Counted from the stretch's first letter, positions 53,046 through 61,710 are shown. The stretch: DNA of 64,000 bases from SVFI01 sp045588655 (GCA_045588655.1 JAZNEP010000004.1:1-64000), one strand, 5' to 3'. The notes: generated by a model not told the origin, from the letters alone. Numbers and translations: made by a program.

Positions 53046-54077
53046 TTATACATTTGCTTCTGCAAGATCGTAAATGAGACGTTCAGAATCTGCCCATCCG
53101 AGGCATGGATCCGTAATGGATTTACCGTAGATGCCATCGCCGATCTTTTGACAACCTTCTTCAATATAGCTTTCAATCATGACGCCCTTTACGAGACTGC
53201 GTATGTCACTATTCACTTTCCTTGAGTGCATGACTTCTTTGACAATGCGAACCTGCTGTTCGTATTTTTTGCCGGAATTATTGTGGTTAGCATCAATTAC
53301 AGTAGCCGGGTTTACGAGATCATGTTCGTTGTAAAGCTCAATCAGTCGACTGAGATCCTCGTAGTGATAATTTGGAAAACTTCTTCCATATGGATTAACA
53401 GAACCACGTAGCACGGTGTGTGCCAAAGGATTTCCCGTCGTTTTTACTTCCCATCCGCGGTAGGTAAAGGTGTGAGGATGTTGTGCTGCATATACACTGT
53501 TCATCATAACAGTAAGATCACCGGAAGTAGGATTTTTCATTCCGGCAGGAACATCAAAGCCGCTGACAGTCAGTCTGTGAAGCTGGTCCTCTACAGAACG
53601 GGCACCGATTGCAACATAAGACAAAAAGTCGCATACGTATCGATAATTTTCCGGATAAAGCATCTCGTCTGCGGAGGTCAGACCGGAAATTTCCATAGCA
53701 TGAATGTGCATTTTACGCATAGCGATAATGCCGGATACCAGATCCGGCTTTTTGGAAGGATCCGGTTGATGAACGATTCCTTTGTATCCTTCACCGGTCG
53801 TGCGAGGTTTGTTGGTATATATTCTAGGGATAAGGATTAAGCGATCGCTTACCTTATCATTCAATTTTGCAAGTCTTTCTACATAGTCACAGACCGCATC
53901 TTCATTGTCTGCGCTACAAGGTCCGATAATCACAAGAAGTTTATCACTTGCGCCGGTCAGAACGTCAGCAATTTCTTTATCCCTTACTTCTTTTATCTGT
54001 GCAATAGACGCCGGAACAGGATATTCACTGCGGATTTCTTCCGGAGTCGGAAGCTTTTGTATAAATTCCATTCCCAT
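53046..54077 (-). CDS. 3-deoxy-7-phosphoheptulonate (DAHP) synthase, class I
   Basis: This enzyme condenses phosphoenolpyruvate and erythrose 4-phosphate, the first step of aromatic amino-acid synthesis. The 343 residues match the AroF/AroG/AroH type: IGPCSADNEDAV, PRIYTNKPRTTGEGYKG, GARSVEDQLHR, DANHNNSGK, and ESYIEEG. Which amino acid inhibits it cannot be told. It is a single-gene unit with a promoter inside the end of spoVB. Confidence 0.94.
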   Translation of the reverse strand: MGMEFIQKLPTPEEIRSEYPVPASIAQIKEVRDKEIADVLTGASDKLLVIIGPCSADNEDAVCDYVERLAKLNDKVSDRLILIPRIYTNKPRTTGEGYKGIVHQPDPSKKPDLVSGIIAMRKMHIHAMEISGLTSADEMLYPENYRYVCDFLSYVAIGARSVEDQLHRLTVSGFDVPAGMKNPTSGDLTVMMNSVYAAQHPHTFTYRGWEVKTTGNPLAHTVLRGSVNPYGRSFPNYHYEDLSRLIELYNEHDLVNPATVIDANHNNSGKKYEQQVRIVKEVMHSRKVNSDIRSLVKGVMIESYIEEGCQKIGDGIYGKSITDPCLGWADSERLIYDLAEANV

Positions 54078-54117
54078 AGGTGTATGTTCCTTTCGTATAA
54101 CAATTAACGTAAGTTTA

Positions 54118-54178
54118 TGTAGCCTAACTTCTTGATGCTACAACAAGATATTATAGCTCATGCTTTTTTGAATTGCAA
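54118..54178 (-). promoter_or_regulatory. Promoter of the DAHP synthase gene with dyad at the start point
   Basis: On the minus strand TTGCAA (54178-54173) and TATAAT (54155-54150) are 17 bp apart, overlapping the last codons of spoVB. At the predicted start point lies an inverted repeat, TGTAGC (54142-54137 as read on minus) with GCTACA (54123-54118), 13 bp apart, which could be an operator or a 5' hairpin. Confidence 0.6.
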
Positions 54179-55566
54179 GTTTCATGCGCATATGTTTCGC
54201 GCCGTATATGTCGCTTCAAGGAGGATATCATAAGAAAAATCAGAACAAGTTCACTGATGAAAATTCCACCTAAATATCCAAGCATCCCCATTTTAGGAAT
54301 CAGGAAAAAAACAAATCCCAGACGAAGGAGAAGACAAAGTACATTGAAACAGAAGGCATGAAGTGCTTTGCCTAAACCGTGTAGAATGCTGGTTAATATT
54401 CCGCCAAGATATAAAAGCGGACATGCGATGCTGAGTGTCTGAATGTAATCGCCGGCTAATTTGCTGTCAAACAAAAGCATACCGAGAAAAGGTCCAAACA
54501 AAAGAAAAACGATACAGCAAAAACTTCCAAGCAAAATGCAGGCGATTACACTTTTGCGAATGGCGGTCTTGATTTTAGGAAAATCACCTTTTGCGCCTGC
54601 TTCTGAAATATACGGAAGTAGCAGGACAGAAACAGAGGAAGTGACGGCACTCGGAAATAAAATGAGAGGATAGGTCATTCCGGTCAGAACACCATAGTTG
54701 GAAAGGGCCACAGATTTACTCATACCAAAGACCATAAGACGATTCGGAATCTGTACTGACTCAATACTATGTAAAAAGTTGAGTGTCAGTCGATTGGCAA
54801 CAAGCGGAACGGCCATATAAAGCAGTTCTCGCAAATGTGTAATATAGGTTCCGGTATTAGAAATAAGATTAGCGGCCGATGGCTTTCGATTATTATTTAC
54901 GAAAGTGTGAGTGGAGAATCTTAATGATTTTGAAAGATGCAGATACAGAGCCAGAATACTCAGCAACGTGGAACAAATTTCTCCAATCAATATTCCAAGC
55001 ATGGTTACGGCAATGGAAGGGGTAGCGTGAATGGTTTCACCATAAGTATAGATAGCGTACACGCTACCGACGCGTGCTAATTGCTCAACAAGTTGCGAAA
55101 TAGATGGAAGCATGGATTTCTTTAAGCCATAATAATAGCCGTTAATACAGCTATGCAAACAGGCAAAGGGTAAGGAGAGGGAAAAGATTCGAACAAGAGG
55201 TTCGCATCGTTTTTCCATGAGAAATGCTGTGGCAATCCAAGGAGCATTCTGATACAAAAAGCAGGCGGTGAAAACGGATAAAGTGAACGACAGTACAAAA
55301 CCGGTGAAAAGGATGCGAAGCGCGGAAGCATGTTGTTTTTTTGCAATATAGGAGGCTGTGTATTTGGAAATAGAAGTCTGAATTCCTGCACAGGTGAAAG
55401 AAAAGGACAAAGCCATAACAGGAGCCAGGAGCTGGAAAATTCCCATTCCCTCCTCACCGATATGATGTGATAAAAATATTCGATAAAAAAAGCCGATAAC
55501 CCGGCTGATGATTCCGGTGAGTGTGAGGATAAGTGTTCCGGATAAGAAAGGATTTTTTTTAAGCAT
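54151..55566 (-). CDS. spoVB: Stage V sporulation protein B-like flippase
   Basis: The 471-residue protein has about 14 membrane segments and belongs to the MVF/MOP (MurJ-related) exporters. The start GTLILTLTGIISRVIGFFYRIFLSHHIGEEGMGIFQL is typical of SpoVB, which is needed for cortex peptidoglycan formation, probably by flipping lipid-linked precursors. The ribosome binding site is weak. Alternative: a vegetative MurJ-like paralogue. Confidence 0.88.
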   Translation of the reverse strand: MLKKNPFLSGTLILTLTGIISRVIGFFYRIFLSHHIGEEGMGIFQLLAPVMALSFSFTCAGIQTSISKYTASYIAKKQHASALRILFTGFVLSFTLSVFTACFLYQNAPWIATAFLMEKRCEPLVRIFSLSLPFACLHSCINGYYYGLKKSMLPSISQLVEQLARVGSVYAIYTYGETIHATPSIAVTMLGILIGEICSTLLSILALYLHLSKSLRFSTHTFVNNNRKPSAANLISNTGTYITHLRELLYMAVPLVANRLTLNFLHSIESVQIPNRLMVFGMSKSVALSNYGVLTGMTYPLILFPSAVTSSVSVLLLPYISEAGAKGDFPKIKTAIRKSVIACILLGSFCCIVFLLFGPFLGMLLFDSKLAGDYIQTLSIACPLLYLGGILTSILHGLGKALHAFCFNVLCLLLRLGFVFFLIPKMGMLGYLGGIFISELVLIFLMISSLKRHIRRETYAHETCNSKKHEL

Positions 55567-55724
55567 AAGAACCTGTGAGAACGTTTATTGTTTAGTCTAT
55601 GCAAAAATAAAAGACATAGAACGAAGGAATTGGAAAAAGCTGAGTCTTGATTTGCCGGAACAGAAAAGGTATGATTGTACTGTTATTTCAATGTTTACAA
55701 TAAAGGAAAGAAGGATTGTAGGAA

Positions 55725-56774
55725 GTGAAAGAGAAAGTAGTGGTAGGTTTATCCGGAGGAGTGGATTCCTCGGTGGCTGCATATTTGTTAAAAGAACAGG
55801 GATATGATGTGATAGGGGTTACAATGCTGACATGGCCGTCGACGGAGATGGAGCCACAATCGGTAATTGACGCGCGGAAAGTGGCGCAGCAGTTGGAAAT
55901 TCCTTATTATGTGCTTGATTTCACTATGCAATTTAAAAGAGAAGTAGTTGACTATTTTACATCGGAATATCTTGTAGGTCGAACACCAAATCCGTGTAAT
56001 GTATGCAATCGACAAATCAAATGGGAAGCACTTTTGTCATGGGCAAGAGACCATGGTGCGAATTATATTGCAACGGGGCATTATGCCCGCATTGATCAGC
56101 TTTCTAACGGAAGATATGCGATACGCAACTGCGTGACTGCGCAGAAAGATCAGACGTACGCACTGTATAATCTGACGCAGGACCAGCTTGCGCATACGCT
56201 TCTTCCAATCGGTGCGTATTCTAAAGAAGAAATTCGCCGTATCGCAGAAGAACAACATCTTCCTGTGGCTCATAAGTCAGATAGCCAGGACATCTGTTTT
56301 ATACCGGATGGTGATTATGGTGCTTTTTTGGAAAAGCAGATTCCGGAGCAAATTCCGGGAGAAGGAAATTTTGTCTTAAAGGATGGAACAATAATTGGGC
56401 GTCACAAAGGTATTACACATTATACCATCGGACAGCGAAAAGGGCTTGGTATTGCAATGGGACATCCGGTGTTTGTCTGTGAAATACGCCCAGAGAGCAA
56501 TGAGGTTGTTTTAGGAGAAAATGAAGATATTTTTTCGTGTAACCTGGTTTGTTCCAATATCAATTATATGGGCATGGAAGAAGGAAATGAGCCAAGCTTT
56601 TGTATGGCAAAAGTTCGTTACGCACATAAGGGGGATGAATGCAAACTGGAAAAACTTCCGGATGGTAAGATTAGTGTACAGTTTTTGAAACCGGTCCGGG
56701 CAATTACGCCGGGACAATCTGTCGTTTTTTATGAAGGGGAGCATGTGCTTGGCGGTGGAGTAATTGAACGATAA
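55725..56774 (+). CDS. mnmA: tRNA 2-thiouridylase
   Basis: MnmA puts sulfur on U34 of Lys, Glu and Gln tRNAs. The 349 residues start at GTG 55725 and show the PP-loop GLSGGVDSSVAAYL, the catalytic Cys in NPCNVCN (91-94), and the second Cys in SDSQDICFIPDG. It has its own unit, divergent from spoVB. Confidence 0.95.
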   Translation: MKEKVVVGLSGGVDSSVAAYLLKEQGYDVIGVTMLTWPSTEMEPQSVIDARKVAQQLEIPYYVLDFTMQFKREVVDYFTSEYLVGRTPNPCNVCNRQIKWEALLSWARDHGANYIATGHYARIDQLSNGRYAIRNCVTAQKDQTYALYNLTQDQLAHTLLPIGAYSKEEIRRIAEEQHLPVAHKSDSQDICFIPDGDYGAFLEKQIPEQIPGEGNFVLKDGTIIGRHKGITHYTIGQRKGLGIAMGHPVFVCEIRPESNEVVLGENEDIFSCNLVCSNINYMGMEEGNEPSFCMAKVRYAHKGDECKLEKLPDGKISVQFLKPVRAITPGQSVVFYEGEHVLGGGVIER

Positions 56775-56867
56775 AATGGGAGTTGTGTTACTCTGCAAAG
56801 GATGATATAGTGAAAATATGAAATCTATAAATGAAAGGTATTATACGAGAGGAAAGGGGCTTTGTAT

Positions 56868-56894
56868 ATGAAAAGATATGTTATGTTTGCGTAG
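56868..56894 (+). CDS. Possible leader peptide of eight codons
   Basis: ATG 56868 to TAG 56892-56894 encodes MKRYVMFA, preceded by a strong GAGAGGAAAGGGG site. The stop codon is four bases before a hairpin that lies upstream of the next gene. The short length makes coding uncertain, but ribosome site, stop and hairpin placement are those of a leader peptide. Confidence 0.4.
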   Translation: MKRYVMFA

Positions 56895-56898
56895 CATG

Positions 56899-56931
56899 GG
56901 CTATTGCAATGAAAAATAAATTGTTATAGCC
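56899..56931 (+). promoter_or_regulatory. Leader hairpin with an alternative pairing partner
   Basis: GGCTAT (56899-56904) pairs with ATAGCC (56926-56931), extended by CAAT/ATTG. The same right arm, read as TATAGCC (56925-56931), can instead pair with GGCTATA (56973-56979), right after the start codon of the gene at 56970. The two pairings exclude each other. Confidence 0.45.
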
Positions 56932-56969
56932 AGTGCAAATCCTGAAAAATATAAACTTAGGAGGCAAAC

Positions 56970-57251
56970 ATGGGCTATATGAAAGCAGAAGAGATTCTGC
57001 CGATGGAAATAATTGAAATGATACAGCAGTATGTGGACGGGACCAATATTTATATTCCGAGAAAACATGGCAGCAGACAGGAGTGGGGCGCAAAGACTTC
57101 GTATCGCTGTGAATTGCAAAACAGAAATCAAATGATTTATAGAGAGTATTTGACCGGAGTGGCAAAGAATGAACTGGCCAAAAGTTATTATTTGTCCGAA
57201 AAGAGCATACAACGTATCATTCGACAGGAAAAGTTAAAAAATGTGAGCTGA
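56970..57251 (+). CDS. CD3324-family putative DNA-binding protein
   Basis: The 93-residue protein matches the CD3324 family of Clostridia: MGYMKAEEILPMEIIEMIQQ, VDGTNIYIPRKHGSRQEWG, and a C-terminal helix-turn-helix-like end (NELAKSYYLSEKSIQRIIR). It resembles Mor-type DNA-binding folds, but the role is unknown. A TAGGAGG site precedes the ATG; the stop codon lies in the stem of the terminator that follows. Confidence 0.8.
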   Translation: MGYMKAEEILPMEIIEMIQQYVDGTNIYIPRKHGSRQEWGAKTSYRCELQNRNQMIYREYLTGVAKNELAKSYYLSEKSIQRIIRQEKLKNVS

Positions 57252-57271
57252 AACAGCTCACATTTTTTTTT
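57238..57271. terminator. Bidirectional terminator
   Basis: AAAATGTGAGCT pairs perfectly with AGCTCACATTTT around GAAAC, with more T residues after it and A residues before it. It serves the CD3324 gene and the convergent PHP gene. Confidence 0.9.
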
Positions 57272-57277
57272 GATACT

Positions 57278-58096
57278 TTATAACTTTATAAATTCCGGTA
57301 TGCGGTTTTCGAATACACAGTAATATTTGAAACCAATATCTTTTAACATCTGTTCGACAATGTCGAAAGAATTTTGTAAATCATCAGTACAATGGGCGTC
57401 TGAACCGATAGTGATAATTTCGCCACCAAGTTCCTTATATCGTTTGATGATTTCAGGGCACGGGTTAGTAGTGCCAAGGTCTCTGCGGAAACTACCGGTA
57501 TTTACCTCGATTCCCTTCTCATTTTCGATGAGGAGACGAAGGATTTCGTCAATCACATCTGCATAATCACTATAGCGGTAGTTCTTGTTTTTTGTTGGGC
57601 CATAGCGCACAACATAGTCAAGATGACCGTATACATCGAAATTGTGAAATCCTTTTACATTTTCAAGAATGGATTCAAAATATTCACGATAGGCTTCCTT
57701 TTCCGTGCGTCCTTCGTAAAATTCCTTATAATACGGATCACGTCCGTGACAGACGTGAGAGGAACCAATAATAAAATCAAAATCATGCGACTTTGCAAGA
57801 ATTAGGTTCTTACGCTTAATGGCAGAATCGAGACCGAGTTCAATACCAAATAGAATTTTGATTTTTCCTTCATATTTTTCGCGTGCACGAAGTAGGTCAA
57901 ACAGATATGCATCTACATTTAATAGGAACATATCCGGTTTATCAGTGTCGCGATAAGGATAATCAAAGTCATTGTGGTCCGTAAAACAAATCTGTGTCAT
58001 GCCCAGTGAAACGGCTTTTGCAACCATTTCGTCAATTGTGGATTTCGCATCTCCAGAATAAGTGGAGTGTACATGTGCATCAGTGAAAATAGACAT
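57278..58096 (-). CDS. PHP-domain phosphatase, histidinol-phosphatase (HisK) type
   Basis: The 272-residue PHP protein has the metal-binding motifs DAHVHSTYSGD, FTDHNDF, IGSSHVCHG and IGSDAHCTDDL. This pattern fits histidinol-phosphatases that remove phosphate from L-histidinol phosphate, but related PHP phosphoesterases look alike and no other his gene is nearby. AAGGAG precedes the ATG. Confidence 0.85.
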   Translation of the reverse strand: MSIFTDAHVHSTYSGDAKSTIDEMVAKAVSLGMTQICFTDHNDFDYPYRDTDKPDMFLLNVDAYLFDLLRAREKYEGKIKILFGIELGLDSAIKRKNLILAKSHDFDFIIGSSHVCHGRDPYYKEFYEGRTEKEAYREYFESILENVKGFHNFDVYGHLDYVVRYGPTKNKNYRYSDYADVIDEILRLLIENEKGIEVNTGSFRRDLGTTNPCPEIIKRYKELGGEIITIGSDAHCTDDLQNSFDIVEQMLKDIGFKYYCVFENRIPEFIKL

Positions 58097-58241
58097 AAGC
58101 TTCTCCTTATTGTAGGTTAATATAGGATCATAAAATGAATGACCGTATTTAGTATAACCGACGGAAAGAGGGATGACAACGAAAATTCTTTCCTTATTTT
58201 AAGGAAATATTAAAAAATCAAGTAAAAAGTCGAGAAAAGGG

Positions 58242-58294
58242 TTGAATTTTTAAAATAAATTAGTTACAATAAGTTCGCTGACAAAATTTTGTCA
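58242..58294 (+). promoter_or_regulatory. gap-pgk-tpiA promoter and palindromic operator
   Basis: TTGAAT (58242-58247) and TACAAT (58265-58270) are 17 bp apart. Just past the predicted start point lies a perfect 16-bp palindrome, TGACAAAATTTTGTCA (58279-58294), placed to block transcription when bound. The regulator is unknown; the sequence does not match the CggR operator or the Rex half-site that I know. The rest of the 261-bp spacer is AT-rich without genes. Confidence 0.65.
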
Positions 58295-58357
58295 ATTGGT
58301 AATTCATGCCGATTGGCAGGATAATATAAAATATTTCATTTTTAGGAGGAAACTAAA

Positions 58358-59359
58358 ATGGCAGTAAAAGTAGCAATCAATGGTTTTGGCCGTATCGGTC
58401 GTCTTGCATTCAGACAGATGTTTGGTGCAGAAGGTTATGAAGTAGTTGCAATCAACGATTTAACAAGCCCTAAAATGTTAGCTCACTTGTTAAAATATGA
58501 TTCAGCTCAGGGTAAATACGCATTAGCTGACAAAGTTACAGCTGGTGAAGATTCTATCACAGTTGACGGAAAAGAAATCAAAATCTACGCTATGGCTAAC
58601 GCAGCAGAACTTCCATGGGGAGATCTTGGTGTTGACGTAGTATTAGAGTGTACAGGATTCTATACATCAAAAGATAAAGCTTCTGCTCATATTACAGCAG
58701 GTGCTCGTAAAGTTGTTATCTCTGCTCCAGCAGGAAACGACCTTCCTACAATCGTTTACAATGTAAACCACAACACATTAACAGCTGAAGATACAGTTAT
58801 CTCTGCTGCTTCTTGTACAACAAACTGCTTGGCTCCAATGGCAAAAGCATTAAATGACCTCGCTGGAATCAAATCTGGTATCATGAGCACAATTCATGCT
58901 TACACAGGTGATCAGATGATCCTTGACGGACCACAGAGAAAAGGTGATTTAAGAAGATCTCGTGCAGGTGCTGTAAATATCGTTCCTAACTCTACAGGTG
59001 CTGCTAAAGCAATCGGACTTGTTATCCCAGAGTTAAACGGAAAACTTATCGGATCTGCTCAGCGTGTTCCTACACCAACAGGTTCTACAACAATCTTAGT
59101 TGCTACAGTTGAAAAATCTGTAACAAAAGATGAAATCAACGCAGCTATGAAAGCAGCAGCTACAGAATCATTCGGATACAATGAAGATGAAATCGTTTCT
59201 TCTGATATCGTTGGAAGCACATTCGGTTCAATCTTTGATGCTACACAGACAATGGTTGGCGAAGACAACTTAGTACAGGTTGTTTCTTGGTATGACAATG
59301 AAAATTCATATGTTAGCCAGATGGTTCGTACAATCAAATACTTTGCTGAATTAGCATAA
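58358..59359 (+). CDS. gap: Glyceraldehyde-3-phosphate dehydrogenase
   Basis: GapA oxidises glyceraldehyde 3-phosphate to 1,3-bisphosphoglycerate with NAD. The 333 residues show the Rossmann start INGFGRIGRLAFR, the catalytic Cys in SAASCTTNCLAP, and the C-terminal SWYDNENSYVSQMV. A strong AGGAGG site and biased codon use (GCT, AAA, GTT) suggest very high expression. It is the first gene of the glycolytic operon. Confidence 0.98.
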   Translation: MAVKVAINGFGRIGRLAFRQMFGAEGYEVVAINDLTSPKMLAHLLKYDSAQGKYALADKVTAGEDSITVDGKEIKIYAMANAAELPWGDLGVDVVLECTGFYTSKDKASAHITAGARKVVISAPAGNDLPTIVYNVNHNTLTAEDTVISAASCTTNCLAPMAKALNDLAGIKSGIMSTIHAYTGDQMILDGPQRKGDLRRSRAGAVNIVPNSTGAAKAIGLVIPELNGKLIGSAQRVPTPTGSTTILVATVEKSVTKDEINAAMKAAATESFGYNEDEIVSSDIVGSTFGSIFDATQTMVGEDNLVQVVSWYDNENSYVSQMVRTIKYFAELA

Positions 59360-59388
59360 TTTTTGATAATCAGTACAAAGACCTTTTA

Positions 59389-59420
59389 GGGTCCGGTCTT
59401 ATGGACCGGACCCTTTTTTT
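59389..59420 (+). terminator. Strong terminator hairpin between gap and pgk
   Basis: GGGTCCGGTC pairs perfectly with GACCGGACCC, followed by seven T residues. Since pgk and tpiA follow in the same direction, partial termination would make gap more abundant than pgk. Confidence 0.85.
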
Positions 59421-59422
59421 GA

Positions 59423-59490
59423 ACACCTCGCGATATGGAAAAGTTGCTTTGCAACATCGCTCGGGTGTAAAAGAGTCATAGGTGACTCTT
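59423..59490 (+). repeat. Nested and side-by-side hairpins upstream of pgk
   Basis: ACACC (59423-59427) pairs with GGTGT (59464-59468), GCGAT with ATCGC inside it, and GTTGC-TTT-GCAAC inside that. A second hairpin, AAGAGTCA-TAGG-TGACTCTT, occupies 59471-59490. No T tract follows. They may protect mRNA or be a dispersed palindromic repeat. Confidence 0.65.
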
Positions 59491-59528
59491 ATTGAAATAT
59501 AAGTGAAAAAAACAGGAGGAATTGAAAA

Positions 59529-60761
59529 ATGGGATTAAACAAAAAATCCGTAGATGACATTAATGTTAAAGGAAAAAGAGTTCTCGTTAGATGTGACTTT
59601 AACGTACCTCTTAAAGATGGTGTAATCACAGATGAAACACGTATTGTGGCAGCTTTGCCTACTATCAACAAATTATTGGCTGACGGAGCAAAATTAATTC
59701 TTTGCTCACACCTTGGAAAAGTGAAAAACGGTCCAAACGAAGGTGAATCTTTAGCACCGGTTGCTAAGAGACTTTCTGAAAAATTAGGAAAAGAAGTAAA
59801 CTTCGTTGCTGATTATAACGTAACAGGTGAAGCTGCAACTGCAGCAGTAGCAGCTATGAACGAAGGAGATGTTGTTCTTCTTCAGAATACACGTTTCCGT
59901 GGCAAAGAAGAAACAAAACCAACAGATGCAGGCGAAGCATTTGCAAAAGAATTAGCTGATCTTGCAGATGTATACGTATGTGATGCTTTTGGTTCTGCTC
60001 ACAGAGCACACGCTTCTGTTGCAGTTGTAACAAAATTCATCACAGAAAAAGGTGGAGAGAATGCAGTTGGTTACCTTATGCAGAAAGAAATCGACTTCCT
60101 TGGTAATGCAGTAGAAAATCCGGTAAGACCTTTCGTTGCAATCCTCGGTGGTGCAAAAGTTGCTGACAAGTTAAACGTAATCAACAACCTGATTGAAAAA
60201 TGTGACACACTTATCATCGGTGGTGGTATGGCATTCACATTCTTAAAAGCAAAAGGTTACGAAGTTGGTAACTCATTAGTAGATAATGAGAAGATCGACT
60301 ACTGTAAAGAAATGATGGCAAAAGCAGAAGCTGCAGGAAAGAAATTATTACTTCCTATTGATACAACAATCGCAGCAGGTTTCCCAAATCCAATCGATGC
60401 TGAAATCGAAGTTTCTGTAGTAGATTCAGACAAGATTCCTGCTGATATGGAAGGTCTTGATATTGGTACAAAGACAGCTGAATTATTTGCTGATGCAGTA
60501 AAATCTGCTAAGACAGTTGTTTGGAACGGACCGATGGGTGTATTTGAAAACCCGACTCTTGCAAAAGGTACAATTGCAGTAGCAAAATCTTTAGCAGAAA
60601 CAGACGCTACCACAATTATTGGTGGTGGAGATTCAGCAGCTGCTGTTAACCAGTTAGGTTTTGCAGACAAGATGAGCCACATCTCTACAGGTGGTGGTGC
60701 TTCCCTTGAATTCTTAGAAGGAAAAGCACTTCCGGGTGTAGTTGCAGCTGACGATAAGTAA
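59529..60761 (+). CDS. pgk: Phosphoglycerate kinase
   Basis: Pgk transfers phosphate from 1,3-bisphosphoglycerate to ADP. The 410 residues contain RVLVRCDFNVPLKDG, LCSHLGK, the PVAKRLSE region, VAILGGAKVADK, and the C-terminal WNGPMGVFE and IIGGGDSAAA blocks. An AGGAGG site precedes the ATG. It is the second gene of the operon. Confidence 0.98.
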   Translation: MGLNKKSVDDINVKGKRVLVRCDFNVPLKDGVITDETRIVAALPTINKLLADGAKLILCSHLGKVKNGPNEGESLAPVAKRLSEKLGKEVNFVADYNVTGEAATAAVAAMNEGDVVLLQNTRFRGKEETKPTDAGEAFAKELADLADVYVCDAFGSAHRAHASVAVVTKFITEKGGENAVGYLMQKEIDFLGNAVENPVRPFVAILGGAKVADKLNVINNLIEKCDTLIIGGGMAFTFLKAKGYEVGNSLVDNEKIDYCKEMMAKAEAAGKKLLLPIDTTIAAGFPNPIDAEIEVSVVDSDKIPADMEGLDIGTKTAELFADAVKSAKTVVWNGPMGVFENPTLAKGTIAVAKSLAETDATTIIGGGDSAAAVNQLGFADKMSHISTGGGASLEFLEGKALPGVVAADDK

Positions 60762-60823
60762 GCAGTTAGCGAAAACGAGCTGTAAGGCAAAGTTTGAGCT
60801 TAGTTTAGTTGAGTCACATAAAT

Positions 60824-60859
60824 AAGAAGGCGCGAAAGCGAAGCGCATCGCGCTTTCTT
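60824..60859 (+). repeat. Hairpin between pgk and tpiA
   Basis: AAGAAGGCGCG (60824-60834) pairs with CGCGCTTTCTT (60849-60859) over 11 pairs with one G-T wobble; the loop is itself GC-rich. No T tract follows, so it is more likely an mRNA-processing or stabilising element, or a repeat, than a terminator. Confidence 0.6.
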
Positions 60860-60887
60860 ACATAATAAAAAATAGGAGGCCAAAATC

Positions 60888-61640
60888 ATGGCAAGAAAGA
60901 AAATTATCGCTGGTAACTGGAAAATGAATATGACTCCAAGCCAGGCAGTAGAATTAGTAAATACATTAAAACCATTAGTAGCAAATGATGATGTGGACGT
61001 AGTATTCTGCGTACCTGCAATTGATATCATTCCGGCTATGGAAGCAGCAAAAGGTTCCAATATCGTAATCGGTGCTGAGAACATGTATTTCGAAGAGAAA
61101 GGTGCTTATACAGGTGAAATTTCTCCTGAAATGCTTACAGATGCAGGTGTAAAATATGTAATCATCGGACACTCAGAGAGAAGAGAGTACTTCGCTGAGA
61201 CAGATGAAACAGTAAATAAGAAAGTATTAAAAGCATTCGAACATGGTATTACACCAATCATCTGCTGTGGAGAAACACTCACACAGAGAAAACAGGGTAT
61301 CTATGTTGACTGGATTCGTATGCAGATTAAGATTGCATTCCAGAACGTAACAGCAGATCAGGCTAAGACAGCAGTAATCGCTTACGAACCAATCTGGGCA
61401 ATCGGAACTGGCGAAACAGCGACTGATGATCAGGCACAGGAAGTTTGTGCAGCAATTCGTGAATGTATCAAAGAAGTTTACGATGAAGCTACAGCAGAAG
61501 CTATCCGCATCCAGTACGGCGGATCTATGAATGCAGGAAATGCAGCTTCTTTACTTGCAAAACCTGACATTGACGGTGGTCTTGTTGGTGGAGCGGCATT
61601 AAAACCAGACTTTGGTCAGATTGTAAATTACAATAAATAA
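60888..61640 (+). CDS. tpiA: Triosephosphate isomerase
   Basis: TpiA interconverts dihydroxyacetone phosphate and glyceraldehyde 3-phosphate. The 250 residues show AGNWKMN with the active-site Lys, IGHSERR with His, AYEPIWAIGTG with the catalytic Glu, and YGGSMNAGNA. An AGGAGG site precedes the ATG. It ends the operon with a terminator at 61665. Confidence 0.98.
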   Translation: MARKKIIAGNWKMNMTPSQAVELVNTLKPLVANDDVDVVFCVPAIDIIPAMEAAKGSNIVIGAENMYFEEKGAYTGEISPEMLTDAGVKYVIIGHSERREYFAETDETVNKKVLKAFEHGITPIICCGETLTQRKQGIYVDWIRMQIKIAFQNVTADQAKTAVIAYEPIWAIGTGETATDDQAQEVCAAIRECIKEVYDEATAEAIRIQYGGSMNAGNAASLLAKPDIDGGLVGGAALKPDFGQIVNYNK

Positions 61641-61664
61641 TTACTGCCATAAGAAATAAGATAC

Positions 61665-61697
61665 AAAAAGGCTTCCGGATGTCCGGAAGCCTTTTTT
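61665..61697. terminator. Bidirectional terminator after tpiA
   Basis: GGCTTCCGGA pairs with TCCGGAAGCC, with A residues before and six T residues after. It also faces the convergent gene at 61711. Confidence 0.88.
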
Positions 61698-61710
61698 GAA
61701 ATAGGAAATA

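Noticed and set aside
54078..54150. T-box or peptide attenuator before the DAHP synthase gene
   Set aside because: The leader of about 65 bases is too short for a T-box, and no Trp/Phe/Tyr-rich leader frame is present.
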